From positions 434,001 to 498,000 of the forward strand of contig CAVZZZ010000001.1 in the NCBI GenBank assembly GCA_963780045.1: DNA of 64,000 bases, written 5' to 3'. Source of the stretch: JANXQG01 sp963780045 (GTDB lineage: Bacteria; Planctomycetota; Planctomycetia; Pirellulales; Thermoguttaceae). Positions within the stretch are counted from its first letter, which is position 1. The number at the start of each line of letters is the position of its first letter. The position numbers and the translations under genes were made by a program. The notes under the pieces were generated by a model. The model had not been told where the DNA came from, ran no database searches, and saw nothing but the letters and a program-made list of their open reading frames with translations. This document shows, piece by piece, positions 1 to 9,033 of this stretch.

Positions 1-806
1 TCGCCGGCCGTACATGCGAAAGCCGGTCAGCCATCCGCGCCAGGCCTTGGGGGTTCACCTCAGCTGTTCTCGACAGGCTGCCCAAAAAAGCCACCGTCTG
101 AATAAAGTTGGCGTCCACGTTCTTGACCATCATCGGCTGCAGCGTGCGGGCCAAGAGATCGGCCGCACCCGATTCGACGCTGAGGAAACCGTCCATGCTG
201 CGCGGTAATGTAATACTTGCCGCCGGCGTCCTTCGCATACTCCGTCCGCACAAGTGCCAGGCAACGGCCGGTGATTTTCCGGGCCAGCAGCGGTCCCGTG
301 TAGGTCCATTTCCCGTAGGCAATTTGCAGATCGTTGCTGTGATAGAGGAATTCCAGCGAGGCGGAGGTGCCCTCGTCCTCCGCGACGCGGAAAGTGTCGA
401 TATCGGTCTGCCGCAATTGGATTTGAGCCACGCCGAGAAGTTCCCAGATGTTGACCACGGTGTCGGGGTGGCGGACCAGAAAGAGGTAGAGGTCCGGGTC
501 GCAGTTCACGGTGCGGGTCGGCAGCCGGCGATAGACGCTGGTGCTGCTCAGCACCGAATTGATCTTCGCGCGGGCATCGGCGTCGAGCTTGTCGAAGGGG
601 ATCGATTGCACCGCGCTCCTCCGAGCGGCGGCGCTGGAATTGCCCTGCATCGAGTCGCCGCCGTTGATGCCGGCCGCTATGGTTGGCGCCGACGGCGCCA
701 GAACGGACAACGCTAGCAATGCTAGCCCGGCAGGGGCGAAAGACCTGAACAAGCGATTTCGGCCGCGGCGGCGCGGGCTGCCGTGCAGTGGTGGCGTAAC
801 AATCAT
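1..806 (-). CDS. Secreted protein of unknown function, 3' end off the window, frameshifted
   Basis: I do not recognise the family. The start at 806 is preceded by a G-run Shine-Dalgarno (ggggggacc). Residues about 20-45 form a basic-then-hydrophobic signal peptide ending near TIAAG, so export is likely. The frame stays coding to about position 216, then switches. The previous frame runs on to a stop at 60 with arginine/glycine-rich noise, while the neighbouring frame gives an ordinary sequence (MDGFLSVESGAADLLARTLQ and onward) to the window edge. One extra base (or two lost) near 205-216 explains this. The stop lies outside the window. Confidence 0.6.
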
Positions 807-969
807 GGTCCCCCCAAATTATCTGATTTGCGGCATCGCGGCCGTTTTGGGACCGCGTTGCACGACATTTTTGATTATTCGGCAAAGGAAGGCCGTAGCG
901 GATAGTCAAAGTTTGACGGCATTTGCAATGCTGCGACGATGGGCCCTTCTTGATACAATGCGGAAACCC

Positions 970-1794
970 ATGTGGTCGTCACCCCTTATCGCCGTTGATG
1001 TCGGCAATTCGCGGATCAAGCTCGGGTTGTTTCGCGACGGATGCAGACAAGGCCTGCCGGAGCCGGTATCCGCGCTGCATTTGGATGGTTGTCAACCGGA
1101 GTTCCAGCGGCTTGCGGACTGGTTGGCCGGGTTTGGCCCCGACGCTTGCGTCGGGCCGCTCGCGCCCAACACCGTCATTGGCCGCGTCCGCTGGCACATT
1201 GCCAGTGTGAATCGTCCCACTGCTTTGCGGCTGATCGACTGGCTTCGAGACCATCGGAGCGAAGACGAGATCATGTTGTTGACGTCCGCGGACTTGCCGC
1301 TGGTGGTTCGGCTGCCGCGGCCCGACATGGTCGGCGTCGATCGCTTGCTCGACGCCGTAGCCGCAAACTGCCTGCGCACTCCGCGACGGAAGGCCGTTGT
1401 CGTCGACGTCGGCTCCGCTATCACCGTTGATCTAGTCGATGCCGAAGGCGAGTTTCTTGGCGGTGCGATCCTGCCGGGCATCGCCATGTCGGCACGGGCA
1501 CTCCATGAATTCACCGATTTGCTGCCGGAACTTGATATGGCCGAATTGGCCGAACCGCCGCCCGCGCTGGGCACTTCGACCTTGGCTGCCATGCGCGCCG
1601 GGCTGTTCTGGGGCGCGGTCGGCGCCGTGCGGCAGCTAGTCCAGCAACTTGCCGCCGGCGACGCCGAAATCTTTCTCACCGGCGGCGCCGGCCCGGCCGT
1701 TGCCGCACTGCTCGGCAAGGAGGCTCGATTCGTGCCGCACCTTACCCTGGCGGGAATCGCGCTGACATGTAAAGGCTTGAGTCCTGAGGCTTGA
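970..1794 (+). CDS. coaX: Type III pantothenate kinase
   Basis: Phosphorylates pantothenate in the first step of coenzyme A synthesis, in the cytoplasm. About 274 residues, usual for CoaX. The N-terminal phosphate-binding motif DVGNSRIKLGLF begins about 9 residues in; the GVDRLLDAVAA motif and the second acidic motif VVVDVGSAITVDLVD with following GGAILPGI are all present (ASKHA fold). The frame is open far upstream to 541, but that part lacks family similarity and overlaps the divergent gene; ATG at 970 (or 958) places the first motif correctly. No strong ribosome-binding site is visible. The gene end overlaps the first arm of a CTTGAG/CTCAAG repeat cluster. Confidence 0.9.
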   Translation: MWSSPLIAVDVGNSRIKLGLFRDGCRQGLPEPVSALHLDGCQPEFQRLADWLAGFGPDACVGPLAPNTVIGRVRWHIASVNRPTALRLIDWLRDHRSEDEIMLLTSADLPLVVRLPRPDMVGVDRLLDAVAANCLRTPRRKAVVVDVGSAITVDLVDAEGEFLGGAILPGIAMSARALHEFTDLLPELDMAELAEPPPALGTSTLAAMRAGLFWGAVGAVRQLVQQLAAGDAEIFLTGGAGPAVAALLGKEARFVPHLTLAGIALTCKGLSPEA

Positions 1795-1862
1795 GTCCTC
1801 AGCCTAAACTCAAGCTTCAAAATCGAACTTCAAGCCCCAAGCCTCTGGACTCAAGCCCCAAC
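1773..1862. repeat. CTTGAG/CTCAAG inverted-repeat cluster
   Basis: Repeated GCTTGAGTCCT units on the left are answered by CTCAAGC and TTCAAGCC units on the right, which can fold into alternative hairpins. It starts in the last codons of coaX and ends just before the next start codon. No T-run follows, so a classical terminator is not supported. Confidence 0.6.
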
Positions 1863-1865
1863 GCT

Positions 1866-2912
1866 ATGAAAACCGCTTACTTCACCGCCCCGCACCAGGT
1901 CGAAGTGGCCGACGCACCCGAGCCGAGATGCCAATCGTCGGAAGACGCGCTGGTCGCCATCGACCGCGTAGGCGTCTGCGGATCGGACATTCATTACTAT
2001 CTCGACGGCCGCATCGGCGACCAGGCGCTGCGTTATCCCGCCACGGTGGGCCACGAATGCTCCGGCACCGTGTTGGCCGCGGGTCCGGCGGTAAAACACT
2101 TGCGGGCCGGCGACCGTGTGGCCATCGATCCGGCCTTTCCTTGCCGCCAGTGCGACCAGTGCCGCGCGGGCCGGTTCCACACTTGCCGCAACCTGCTCTT
2201 CATGGGCGTGCCCGGTCAAGCGCCCGGCGCGTTGGCCGAACGTTCGGTCGTGCCGGCGGGGTGCTGCTTCAAGGTCCCCGATTCGGTTTCGCTGGACGCG
2301 GCAATGCTCGTCGAGCCGCTCTCGGTGGCGCTGCATGCGGTGCGCCTGGCTGAGCTTGCCGCGGGCATGAAGATCGCTGTTCTCGGCACGGGCCCAATCG
2401 GCCTCTCCGTTTTGCTCTGCGCCAAAGCGATCTCGCCCTGTACGGCGGTCGCGACGGACCTCTTGCACGAGCGGCTGGCAATCGCGCGGCGCTGCGGGGC
2501 CGATGCGACGATCAACGCCCGGCAGCATGACGTCCGCGCGGAATGCACCGGTTTGGGATTTCCTGAGTTCGATGTCGTCTTCGAGTGTTCCGGCGATCCG
2601 GCGTGCGTGGACCAGGGCCAGACGCTCTTGGGGCCGGGCGGCACATTGATGCTGGTAGGCATCCCGTCGGTCGATGCCGTTTCCTTCAATCCCCATTTCA
2701 TGCGGCGGAACGAGCTGCGCTTCCAGAACGTCCGCCGCCAGAACGGCTGCGTCGAACCAGTGATAGAGATGATTGCCGACGGGCGGCTCGATCCCGCGCC
2801 GCTGTTGACGCACCATTTCCCGATCGAGAAGGTCGCGGACGCGTTCGAGCTTGTGGCCGGCTACCGCGACGGCGTCGTCAAAGCCGTAATTGATGTAAGC
2901 GGACATAAGTAA
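1866..2912 (+). CDS. Zinc-dependent medium-chain alcohol/polyol dehydrogenase
   Basis: 348 residues of the MDR superfamily, closest in look to sorbitol/threonine dehydrogenases. Oxidises a secondary alcohol or polyol with NAD(P). Catalytic zinc motif GVCGSDIHYY is followed by GHECSGTV; the structural zinc cysteines lie in CRQCDQCRAGRFHTC; the Rossmann motif is VLGTGPIGLS. The frame extends upstream to 1791, but those 25 codons are the repeat cluster, so ATG 1866 is the start. The substrate cannot be read from sequence. Confidence 0.88.
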   Translation: MKTAYFTAPHQVEVADAPEPRCQSSEDALVAIDRVGVCGSDIHYYLDGRIGDQALRYPATVGHECSGTVLAAGPAVKHLRAGDRVAIDPAFPCRQCDQCRAGRFHTCRNLLFMGVPGQAPGALAERSVVPAGCCFKVPDSVSLDAAMLVEPLSVALHAVRLAELAAGMKIAVLGTGPIGLSVLLCAKAISPCTAVATDLLHERLAIARRCGADATINARQHDVRAECTGLGFPEFDVVFECSGDPACVDQGQTLLGPGGTLMLVGIPSVDAVSFNPHFMRRNELRFQNVRRQNGCVEPVIEMIADGRLDPAPLLTHHFPIEKVADAFELVAGYRDGVVKAVIDVSGHK

Positions 2913-2958
2913 AACCTGTTGGCGTTGTAACATGTCATCGCGTGCAAGTTGATAACCG

Positions 2959-3039
2959 GGGTGGCACGCCATGAGCTTCAAGCGAAGGGCGTGTTTGCCG
3001 TACTGCCACGCCCGTCGCAAGTTCAGGGAAGTGCGACCC
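2959..3039. repeat. Degenerate copy of the GTGGCACG/GAGCTTC hairpin repeat
   Basis: Left arm begins GGGGTGGCACGCCATGAGCT; the right arm contains GCCACGCCCGTCGCAAGTTC and ends near GTGCGACCC. The arms are imperfect complements. A better preserved copy lies at 37187-37271 inside a glycosyltransferase gene. The 164-base gap 2913-3076 holds nothing else recognisable. Confidence 0.6.
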
Positions 3040-3076
3040 AATCGCTCAACTTGTTCTGTTGCAACATCCAAACGAA

Positions 3077-4829
3077 TCAGGATTCGGGCCGCGAATACAC
3101 CACCTTGCCGCCGAGGATCGTGTACAAGACTTGCGTCCGGCATATCTCCTCGTCGGGCACCGTCATGATGTCGGCCGAGAGGACGGCGATGTCGGCCAAC
3201 TTGCCGGGCGTGAGCGATCCCTTCAGGTCCTCTTCAAATCCGGCGTAGGCCCCGTTGACCGTGTAGGAGCGCAGGGCTTCCTGCCGCGTCATCCGCTGCT
3301 GGGGGAAGAACGCCTTCCGATCGACCATTCTGCGGGTCACGCTGGCGTGGAAGCAGGCAATCGGATCGACCGGTTCGACCGGGGCGTCAGTCCCGTTGCA
3401 GATCATCGCGCCGGCATCCAATACGCTCCGCCAGGCGTAGGCCCCTTCCGCCGCCCGTTTCGTCCCCAGCCGCTGCACTACGAACGGGCCGTCGGCCGTA
3501 GCGTGGCAGCCTTGCATCGAGGCAATCACACCCAACTTTTTGAAACGCGGGATGTCAGCCGGATCGAGGTGCTGCGCGTGCTCGATCCGCCAGCGCAAAT
3601 CGGGCCGCGCTTCCGCTGGGCCGGAACGCCTCCTCCATGATGTCAAGAACTTGGCGGTTCGCCCGATCGCCGATCGCGTGGACGCAAAGCTGGAAGTTGT
3701 ATTTCAGGCAGATCTTCGCCACCCGGTGGAGCGTGTAGGGCGCGATGACGTTCATGCCGGTACTGCCCGGCAGGTCGCAGTACGGCTCGAGGAACCAGGC
3801 CCCGTGCGTGCCCAAGGCCCCGTCCATGAACATTTTCACCGCGCGGACGGTGAGGTGGTTTTGCCCCATGCCGATGACGCGGTACTGCGACAGCCGCCGC
3901 TCCAGGGCTTCGGGCGATTCGTTGACCATAACATACAGCCGCAGCGGGAGCGTGCCCTCCGCGGCGCGGCGGCGGAAATGGTCGATCACCGAAAAGTCCT
4001 CGCTGAGGTCATGGAACGTCGTGACGCCGTGGGCCAGGCAATCCGCCGCGGCCAGGCGAATCGCCTCGTCGAGGTGCTGGGCGACTTCTTCCGGCGTTCG
4101 CTTGTTGAGATAGCGCTGATAGACCGCGTCGATCAGGCCGCTCGCCTCCTCGCGAAACGCGCCGGTCGGGTTGCCCGCGGCGTCGTGCAGGATCGCGCCG
4201 CCCGGCGGATTGGGAGTGTTCTTGTCCACGCCAGCCAGGGCCATTGCCTTGGCATTGGCGAAGACCATGTGCCCGGTGCCGTGGTACAAGAGCACTGGAT
4301 TGTCGGGCACAGCGCGGCTGAGGGCCGCGTGGTGCGGATAGCCTTCCACGTTGTCCGCCGGCGGCCGTTCCCAGAGGCCCTGGTGCCAGCCGCGGCCGAT
4401 GATCCACTTTCCGGCCGGCGTTTTTTGGGCCGCTTCCTTGACAATGGTCACGATCTCATCCCAAGTCTTTGCGTGGGCAAGGTCCAGGTCGATTTTCGTC
4501 TCGCCCAGATCGATAAGGTGGGCGTGGCTGTCAATGAAACCGGGCATGGCGAGGCAGCCCTTCAAGTCGATCACCCGCGTGTCGCGGCCGATCCACCGCT
4601 TGGCGGCAGTGTCGTCCGCCACCTCGACGATCCGATCGCCGCGCACGACGACGGCCGCCGCTTGCGGACGGCGGTCGTCCATTGTCAGGACCTTGCCATG
4701 CAGGAGAACCAGATCGGCGGTTTCTGGCGGTTTATCGGGTCGTTTTTCTGCGGCGATCACGGCAATGGGGAAGGAAAGGATTGCAAGGACAACAAACGCG
4801 AGTCGAAGCAATGGTGGTTGCGGCGGCAT
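3077..4829 (-). CDS. Secreted amidohydrolase (amidohydrolase 3 / YtcJ-like), frameshifted
   Basis: Metal-dependent hydrolase of the amidohydrolase superfamily, acting on an unknown amide or ester. A signal peptide (hydrophobic stretch LAFVVLAILSFPIAVIA) precedes the small beta domain with LHGKVLTMDD, then the metal motif DSHAHL, and later IEHAQHL, NGTDAPV and the C-terminal LTPGKLADIAVL. One extra C in the GGCC(C) run at 3618-3622 shifts the frame: the upstream part ends with EEAFR and the downstream part resumes with PDLRWRIEHAQHL. Joined, the protein is about 583 residues, the normal length. Start placed at 4829 next to the signal peptide; 4874 is possible. Confidence 0.85.
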
Positions 4830-4892
4830 GGGGTTACTCTGCGGGAAATGACGCGGGAAGCGAGTTTGAGGCAAATTGTAACATATTGCGTT

Positions 4893-5445
4893 TCACGGCT
4901 CGCCGTCCTCGCCCGGAATGGGAAAGCCGACGCGGCGCCGCGGCTCAGGGGGCGGCTCGATTAGCCGCTGGAGGACTTCGGCAATCGTGTTGATCCGATG
5001 GTCGTGTACCTTGACCGTCTCGGCCAACCGCGCGACCTGTTCGACCAATTCGCCGGGCGTTGCCATCAAACGCCGCAGGCGGACAAACGCCCGCATGATC
5101 TCGATGTTTACGCGCACCGCGGTGGGAGACCGCAACACGCTGGAGAGCATGGCAACGCCGTGCTCTGTGAAGACCCAGGGAAGGTATCTCTGCCCGCCAC
5201 GTCCGGGCTTTGAGGTCACAATTTGTGACCTCAAACTCGTAAACTCTTGCTGCGTAAGCTGATACGCGAAATCATCAGGAAAACGATCGGCATTACGCTG
5301 GACCGCCTGATTTAGCGATTTGGTCGTTACTCCATAGAGGCGCGCGAGGTCGGAATCGAGCATCACTTTGTCCGCGGATGACGCGAACCAAGCTCTCGAT
5401 TTCGTCGGATCGGACAAGTTTCACAGCGGTCTGCTTCTTAGCCAT
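4893..5445 (-). CDS. ORF6N / KilA-type DNA-binding domain protein, frameshifted
   Basis: N-terminus MAKKQTAVKLVRSDEIESLV, then the ORF6N core VMLDSDLARLYGVTTKSLNQ, RFPDDFAYQLTQQEF, LPWVFTEHGVAMLSSVL, and a heptad-rich tail likely to be a coiled coil. The family is known from phage and chromosomal proteins of uncertain role and probably binds DNA. A one-base shift near 5365-5371 separates residues 1-26 from the rest; the joined product has about 184 residues. The start overlaps the stop of the upstream gene by 8 bases. The codons for LRSQIVTSK form a perfect hairpin (5209-5235). Confidence 0.82.
5209..5235. repeat. Perfect 12-bp-stem hairpin inside the ORF6N gene
   Basis: TTTGAGGTCACA-ATT-TGTGACCTCAAA: a 12-bp perfect stem with a 3-base loop, followed by TCGTAAACTCTTGCTGCG. 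The same architecture with different stem bases recurs at 5463-5489. Confidence 0.85.
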
Positions 5446-8365
5446 CGGTTTTCCGCTTCTGGTTTGATATCGCAATTCGCGATATCAAATTCGTAAACTC
5501 TTGCTTCGCTTGCCTCTGGCCAAGTTGCGAAGCCCCGTCGATGCGGAGCACCGGCATTTGCACGGGCGTGGTCAACCGCTGGCTGTACCTGCCGTTGATG
5601 TAGGGCACGCGAACGTTCTTCAGCCGCAAGCCGCTGCCGACGTGCTCGACTTCGATGGGCGTCGCGAGCGGCTGCCCGGTCAACTCGTCTACCGCGGTCA
5701 CCTTACCGGCAAAGGCCACGTCCAGTTGCACGCCTTCTACGTAGGGCGTGTCAGAGCGCCGGGCGAAGGCCGCCACGTAGACGCGACCGTTGGGCTTGCG
5801 GAAGCAGACGGTCACGATGCCGTCGGGCCGTTCCATGTCCTTGAGGGTCGTTGCGTCGCGCCGGCCGTCGGCCGTGAGCACTTCCGCGTCGAAGAGTTCG
5901 CGCAAGAATGGTAGCGTTGGGCGGCCGGCAAGCCGGGCGAGGAACTCGTCGGCTTCGCGCTGCGGAGGATAGGCCCCGCCGGCCACCATCGTCAGCCCGC
6001 CGTACGTCGTGTAGTCGATCTGCCAGCGGAAGCTGGCCGGCAGTTGCTTGATGGGAACTGTGCGGCGGCTGTTGGGTGCGAAATCGGCCAAGGGGAGCAC
6101 TTGCTTGGTACTGCCGTCCTCGATCGTCAAGCGGCAATCGCGGGCGTAGTAGTCGCGGCGGAAATCGAGGCGGACCGCGGGTCGGCCAAGGTCGTCGCCG
6201 CGTGCAAGCTCGAAATCCCGCCACAAGTGCCACAGCTCCCAGCAGGCCAGCTTCGGCTTGCGATCGTTCGTCATGATGCCGAAGTTGGTGAACTGCCGCT
6301 CTTTGCCGGAGGTGATCTTGCCGTCGTAGAGGCGGTAATTGACTCCGCCGATGTTGCCCGCGCGGAGGTATTCGGACCAGCGTTTTGGAAAATCCCAGGC
6401 GTGAAGCTTTTCCATGACGGGCGTGTTCGGGCCTTGCGAATAGACCTGCGGCATGTAGACGTTGGCGCCGAACTCGGTGTGCAAAAACGGCCGCTCGTCG
6501 CAGCCCTCGAAGCGGGCGAATTCCTCCAGCGGCGGCCAGCCGCGGTCCTTGCCCAGATAGGTGTTGTGCAGGTAGATATCCATAAAACTCGGCGTGCGGT
6601 AGCCGTACGCGCAGTTGGCATAGCCCAGCGGGACCATCGGATCAATTGGCTTGTAGGCGTTGTAGCAGCGGGCCAGCATGTAGTCCAAGCGGTCGAAAGG
6701 GCGGCGTCCGGTGCGCCCCGCCGCGCGGTCCGCGCCCATCACCTGTTCGTTTGCCAGTTGCAGCACCAGCAGGCGCGGGTTGGCCATCACGGGCCGGTAC
6801 GTTTCGATGCGCTCGTTAAAGCCGCGCTGAAGTATCTGCTTGAATTCTTCGTCGGTCGCCGCCTTTTCGCAAAAGTGCATCGGCCAGCCGTGCAAGGGAA
6901 CGACGCCCAGAAAGTTGTAGCGATCAAGGTATTCGATCTTCGACGTACGGAGCGTGTTCGCGCCTAGCGACTTGACATAGGCGGCATCCTCGTCGTTCAG
7001 ATCGCCGGGCAGTGTCCCCTTGACCAGCAGCGGCTCGCCGTTGAGGAACAACTTTCGGCCGCGCATTTCCACGAGCGTGGTCGGCGCGGTCAATTTCGTC
7101 GTCCGCGCGGCGCCGCCTGCGGGCGGTTCGGTGATTTCCAAAGGCATCGTGCCGATCCGCGGCTGCCGACTAAGCCAGAGGGAACCCGAAAGCGTGCGGT
7201 CCGCAAGCGAATGCCCTGCTTGCTCGATCTTGCACCGGCCTCGCAGCGGTCCGGCGGGTGTATAGACCTCCAAGTACAAGCGGCCGTCGCCGGCGGCCGC
7301 GCGCCGCACGGCAACCGTACCCGTGCCAGGCAGTGCCTGCGAAAGTTCGATTCTTACTGTATCCAGCTTGTCCGAAAGTTGCACGGCGTCTTTCGGTCGC
7401 GGCGGTGCGTAGATCGGCGGCAGGGCGAGACCGGGCGGCGCGGACTTGTCCGCAGCCGCGGTCGCAGCCTTTGCCATGCTCGACAGGCAGCTCGTCTTGA
7501 GGTAATTGCAAAACTCGTCGCGCTTGTATGGCACTTCGTCGTGCGGCAGGTCGGAAAAGAGGAAGATCAGGCGGTTGGAGCGCAGGGCGGCGTTCTTCGT
7601 CTCGCTTTCCTTGCCCGTCAGGAACTCCGTGCCGCGCTTCTTGAGAGTCGCCATCAGTTGTTCCGTTTCCTGCTTGGTGCCGCCGTGCGCGGTGTAAATG
7701 TCGATAAAGCGGCCCAGCTTGCGGTCGATCCAGGCAAGAAAGCGGGGCGTTTGGGCGTAGAGGGCGTCGAACAGCCACACTTCGCGGACCTGATCGGTCA
7801 GGCCGCCGTGGTCGAGGATCGCCGCGATTACCTGATATCCGCCGCTATGCCCGGAGAGCACGATCTGCCCGATCGTGAAGTCCTTCTTCTTCAGGGCCGA
7901 TTTTTGCCGCAGCGTGTCGGCCACGTCGCCCATAAAACGTTTGAAGCCGCCGGGGTCTTCCAGCTTGCCGCCGAAGGAATCGGGCGCGTCGCGCGGCCCC
8001 TGCGGAACGATGAGCACGGCGTTGCGTTTGCTCGCCGTCAATTGCTCGATGAGCCGGTAGTGATCGAGCACGCCTTCCACGTGGTTCGACCAGCCGTGGA
8101 AGTGGACGACGAAATCAATCTTGCCCGTCTCGCGGAAGCCTTTGGGGATGAAGATGGCGACGGTACTGTCGGAGTAGTGTTCCTTGGCCGAAAAAAGCTT
8201 GTCGTGGTAGCGGTGGCCGTCGGCACGATTGGCGTGGGGAAACGGGGCGGAAGGCAACTGGACGAGAATCAACTCGCCGTGAGGGGCGTAGCGCGCGGGC
8301 AGGTCGGCGCCGCGGGCGGACAGGGCCGCGAAGCAGAGCAAAGGTAAAAGTAGTAGTAGTCTCAT
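5438..8365 (-). CDS. Secreted fusion: alpha/beta-hydrolase (esterase-like) plus GH2-like glycosidase
   Basis: About 975 residues with an N-terminal signal peptide (MRLLLLLPLLCFAALSARG). Residues about 20-300 are an alpha/beta-hydrolase domain: VVHFHGWSNHVEG, the nucleophile elbow LSGHSGGYQ and a C-terminal HDEVPY region. Residues about 420-900 form a sugar-hydrolase TIM barrel typical of GH2-like enzymes, with FLNGEPLLVKG, the acid/base candidate in QLANEQ and the nucleophile candidate in HTEFGAN. The pairing suggests de-esterification and cleavage of the same polysaccharide outside the cell. RBS GGAG precedes ATG 8365. The last ~25 residues (QEFTNLISRIAISN and on) do not belong to either domain; they match the ORF6N segment QEFTSLRSQIVTSK of the next gene. 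Confidence 0.75.
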   Translation of the reverse strand: MRLLLLLPLLCFAALSARGADLPARYAPHGELILVQLPSAPFPHANRADGHRYHDKLFSAKEHYSDSTVAIFIPKGFRETGKIDFVVHFHGWSNHVEGVLDHYRLIEQLTASKRNAVLIVPQGPRDAPDSFGGKLEDPGGFKRFMGDVADTLRQKSALKKKDFTIGQIVLSGHSGGYQVIAAILDHGGLTDQVREVWLFDALYAQTPRFLAWIDRKLGRFIDIYTAHGGTKQETEQLMATLKKRGTEFLTGKESETKNAALRSNRLIFLFSDLPHDEVPYKRDEFCNYLKTSCLSSMAKAATAAADKSAPPGLALPPIYAPPRPKDAVQLSDKLDTVRIELSQALPGTGTVAVRRAAAGDGRLYLEVYTPAGPLRGRCKIEQAGHSLADRTLSGSLWLSRQPRIGTMPLEITEPPAGGAARTTKLTAPTTLVEMRGRKLFLNGEPLLVKGTLPGDLNDEDAAYVKSLGANTLRTSKIEYLDRYNFLGVVPLHGWPMHFCEKAATDEEFKQILQRGFNERIETYRPVMANPRLLVLQLANEQVMGADRAAGRTGRRPFDRLDYMLARCYNAYKPIDPMVPLGYANCAYGYRTPSFMDIYLHNTYLGKDRGWPPLEEFARFEGCDERPFLHTEFGANVYMPQVYSQGPNTPVMEKLHAWDFPKRWSEYLRAGNIGGVNYRLYDGKITSGKERQFTNFGIMTNDRKPKLACWELWHLWRDFELARGDDLGRPAVRLDFRRDYYARDCRLTIEDGSTKQVLPLADFAPNSRRTVPIKQLPASFRWQIDYTTYGGLTMVAGGAYPPQREADEFLARLAGRPTLPFLRELFDAEVLTADGRRDATTLKDMERPDGIVTVCFRKPNGRVYVAAFARRSDTPYVEGVQLDVAFAGKVTAVDELTGQPLATPIEVEHVGSGLRLKNVRVPYINGRYSQRLTTPVQMPVLRIDGASQLGQRQAKQEFTNLISRIAISNQKRKTDG
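5463..5489. repeat. Second copy of the ORF6N-type hairpin with compensated stem
   Basis: TTTGATATCGC-A-ATT-C-GCGATATCAAA: 11-bp perfect stem, one mismatch next to the same ATT loop, followed by TTCGTAAACTCTTGCTTCG. Same orientation as the copy at 5209, 254 bp away. It lies in the last codons of the esterase-glycosidase gene. Confidence 0.85.
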
Positions 8366-8439
8366 GTTATTCTCCAATCTTCCGGCCGTCACCTTCGCGG
8401 CCGCACTTCAAAGACAATTTACGTTCGCGGTTGTGCGCG

Positions 8440-9033
8440 TCAGGGCAAATGACTGCCCGCGCCGGTCGTGCTCCAAAAGTCTTGGGCCAGGCGCGGATCA
8501 CGCCTTCCAATCCAATCGCGAACGTGAAACAGAATTCGCGCCAAGCCCTTCGGTACGAGATTCGCGGATTCCCAAGCCGCAATTTGGCGACGCACCGTTA
8601 CGTCGAGGGGTGTCTCGACTGTAAACCCCATTTCTGCGCACACCTTAGCAAGCTTTTCGTCTTCTGTGCAGATAGTCGCAACGCCATGCATCCGACAAGT
8701 TTCCACGAGCACCGCGTCTGCCAAATCGATTCCAAGCGAGTTGGCGGAACTCATTGCAGTTGTCGCCAGCCCGACCTCAACGGGAGAGACGACTATAGGA
8801 GCGGAAGCGAATTGTGCCAGCGTCTGAGCGGCCACCGCAGGGTTCACCCGGTAAACCTTTCGCAGCACTGCGTCGGCTTCCATCAGTGTGAGCACCGTGG
8901 TTAACCATCCTGCGCGACTCCGAATATAGTCGTCACAAACGGCCGAAGCCGGATGCCCTTCGAGAACACTATAGATTATCGGGGCGGCATCAAGTCCGCG
9001 CAGTGGAGAGTTAGAGGAAATAGTCATCTCCAC
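8440..9033 (-). CDS. PIN-domain protein, putative VapC-like toxin
   Basis: PIN-domain ribonucleases cleave RNA using clustered acidic residues. Visible acids: LDAAPIIY at the N-terminus, TLMEADAV, and GIDLADAVLVE followed by CTEDEKL, the standard order. At 197 residues it is about 60 longer than a typical VapC; the extra C-terminal part after VRRQIAAWESANLVP is not recognised. Its start lies inside the 3' end of the upstream AbrB-type gene (23-bp overlap), the arrangement of a toxin-antitoxin operon with antitoxin first. The toxic role is inferred from family and context. Confidence 0.8.
   Translation of the reverse strand: MEMTISSNSPLRGLDAAPIIYSVLEGHPASAVCDDYIRSRAGWLTTVLTLMEADAVLRKVYRVNPAVAAQTLAQFASAPIVVSPVEVGLATTAMSSANSLGIDLADAVLVETCRMHGVATICTEDEKLAKVCAEMGFTVETPLDVTVRRQIAAWESANLVPKGLARILFHVRDWIGRRDPRLAQDFWSTTGAGSHLP

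Noticed and set aside
541..969. N-terminal extension of the pantothenate kinase
   Set aside because: It runs antisense to the signal-peptide gene and would put the phosphate-binding motif about 150 residues in, unlike the family.
1773..1862. Rho-independent terminator after coaX
   Set aside because: Hairpins are possible, but no T-run follows and the element begins inside the gene, so it is better seen as a repeat.
1851..3143. 430-codon minus-strand open frame opposite the dehydrogenase
   Set aside because: The plus strand carries zinc and Rossmann motifs in order; the minus frame is a GC-codon shadow.
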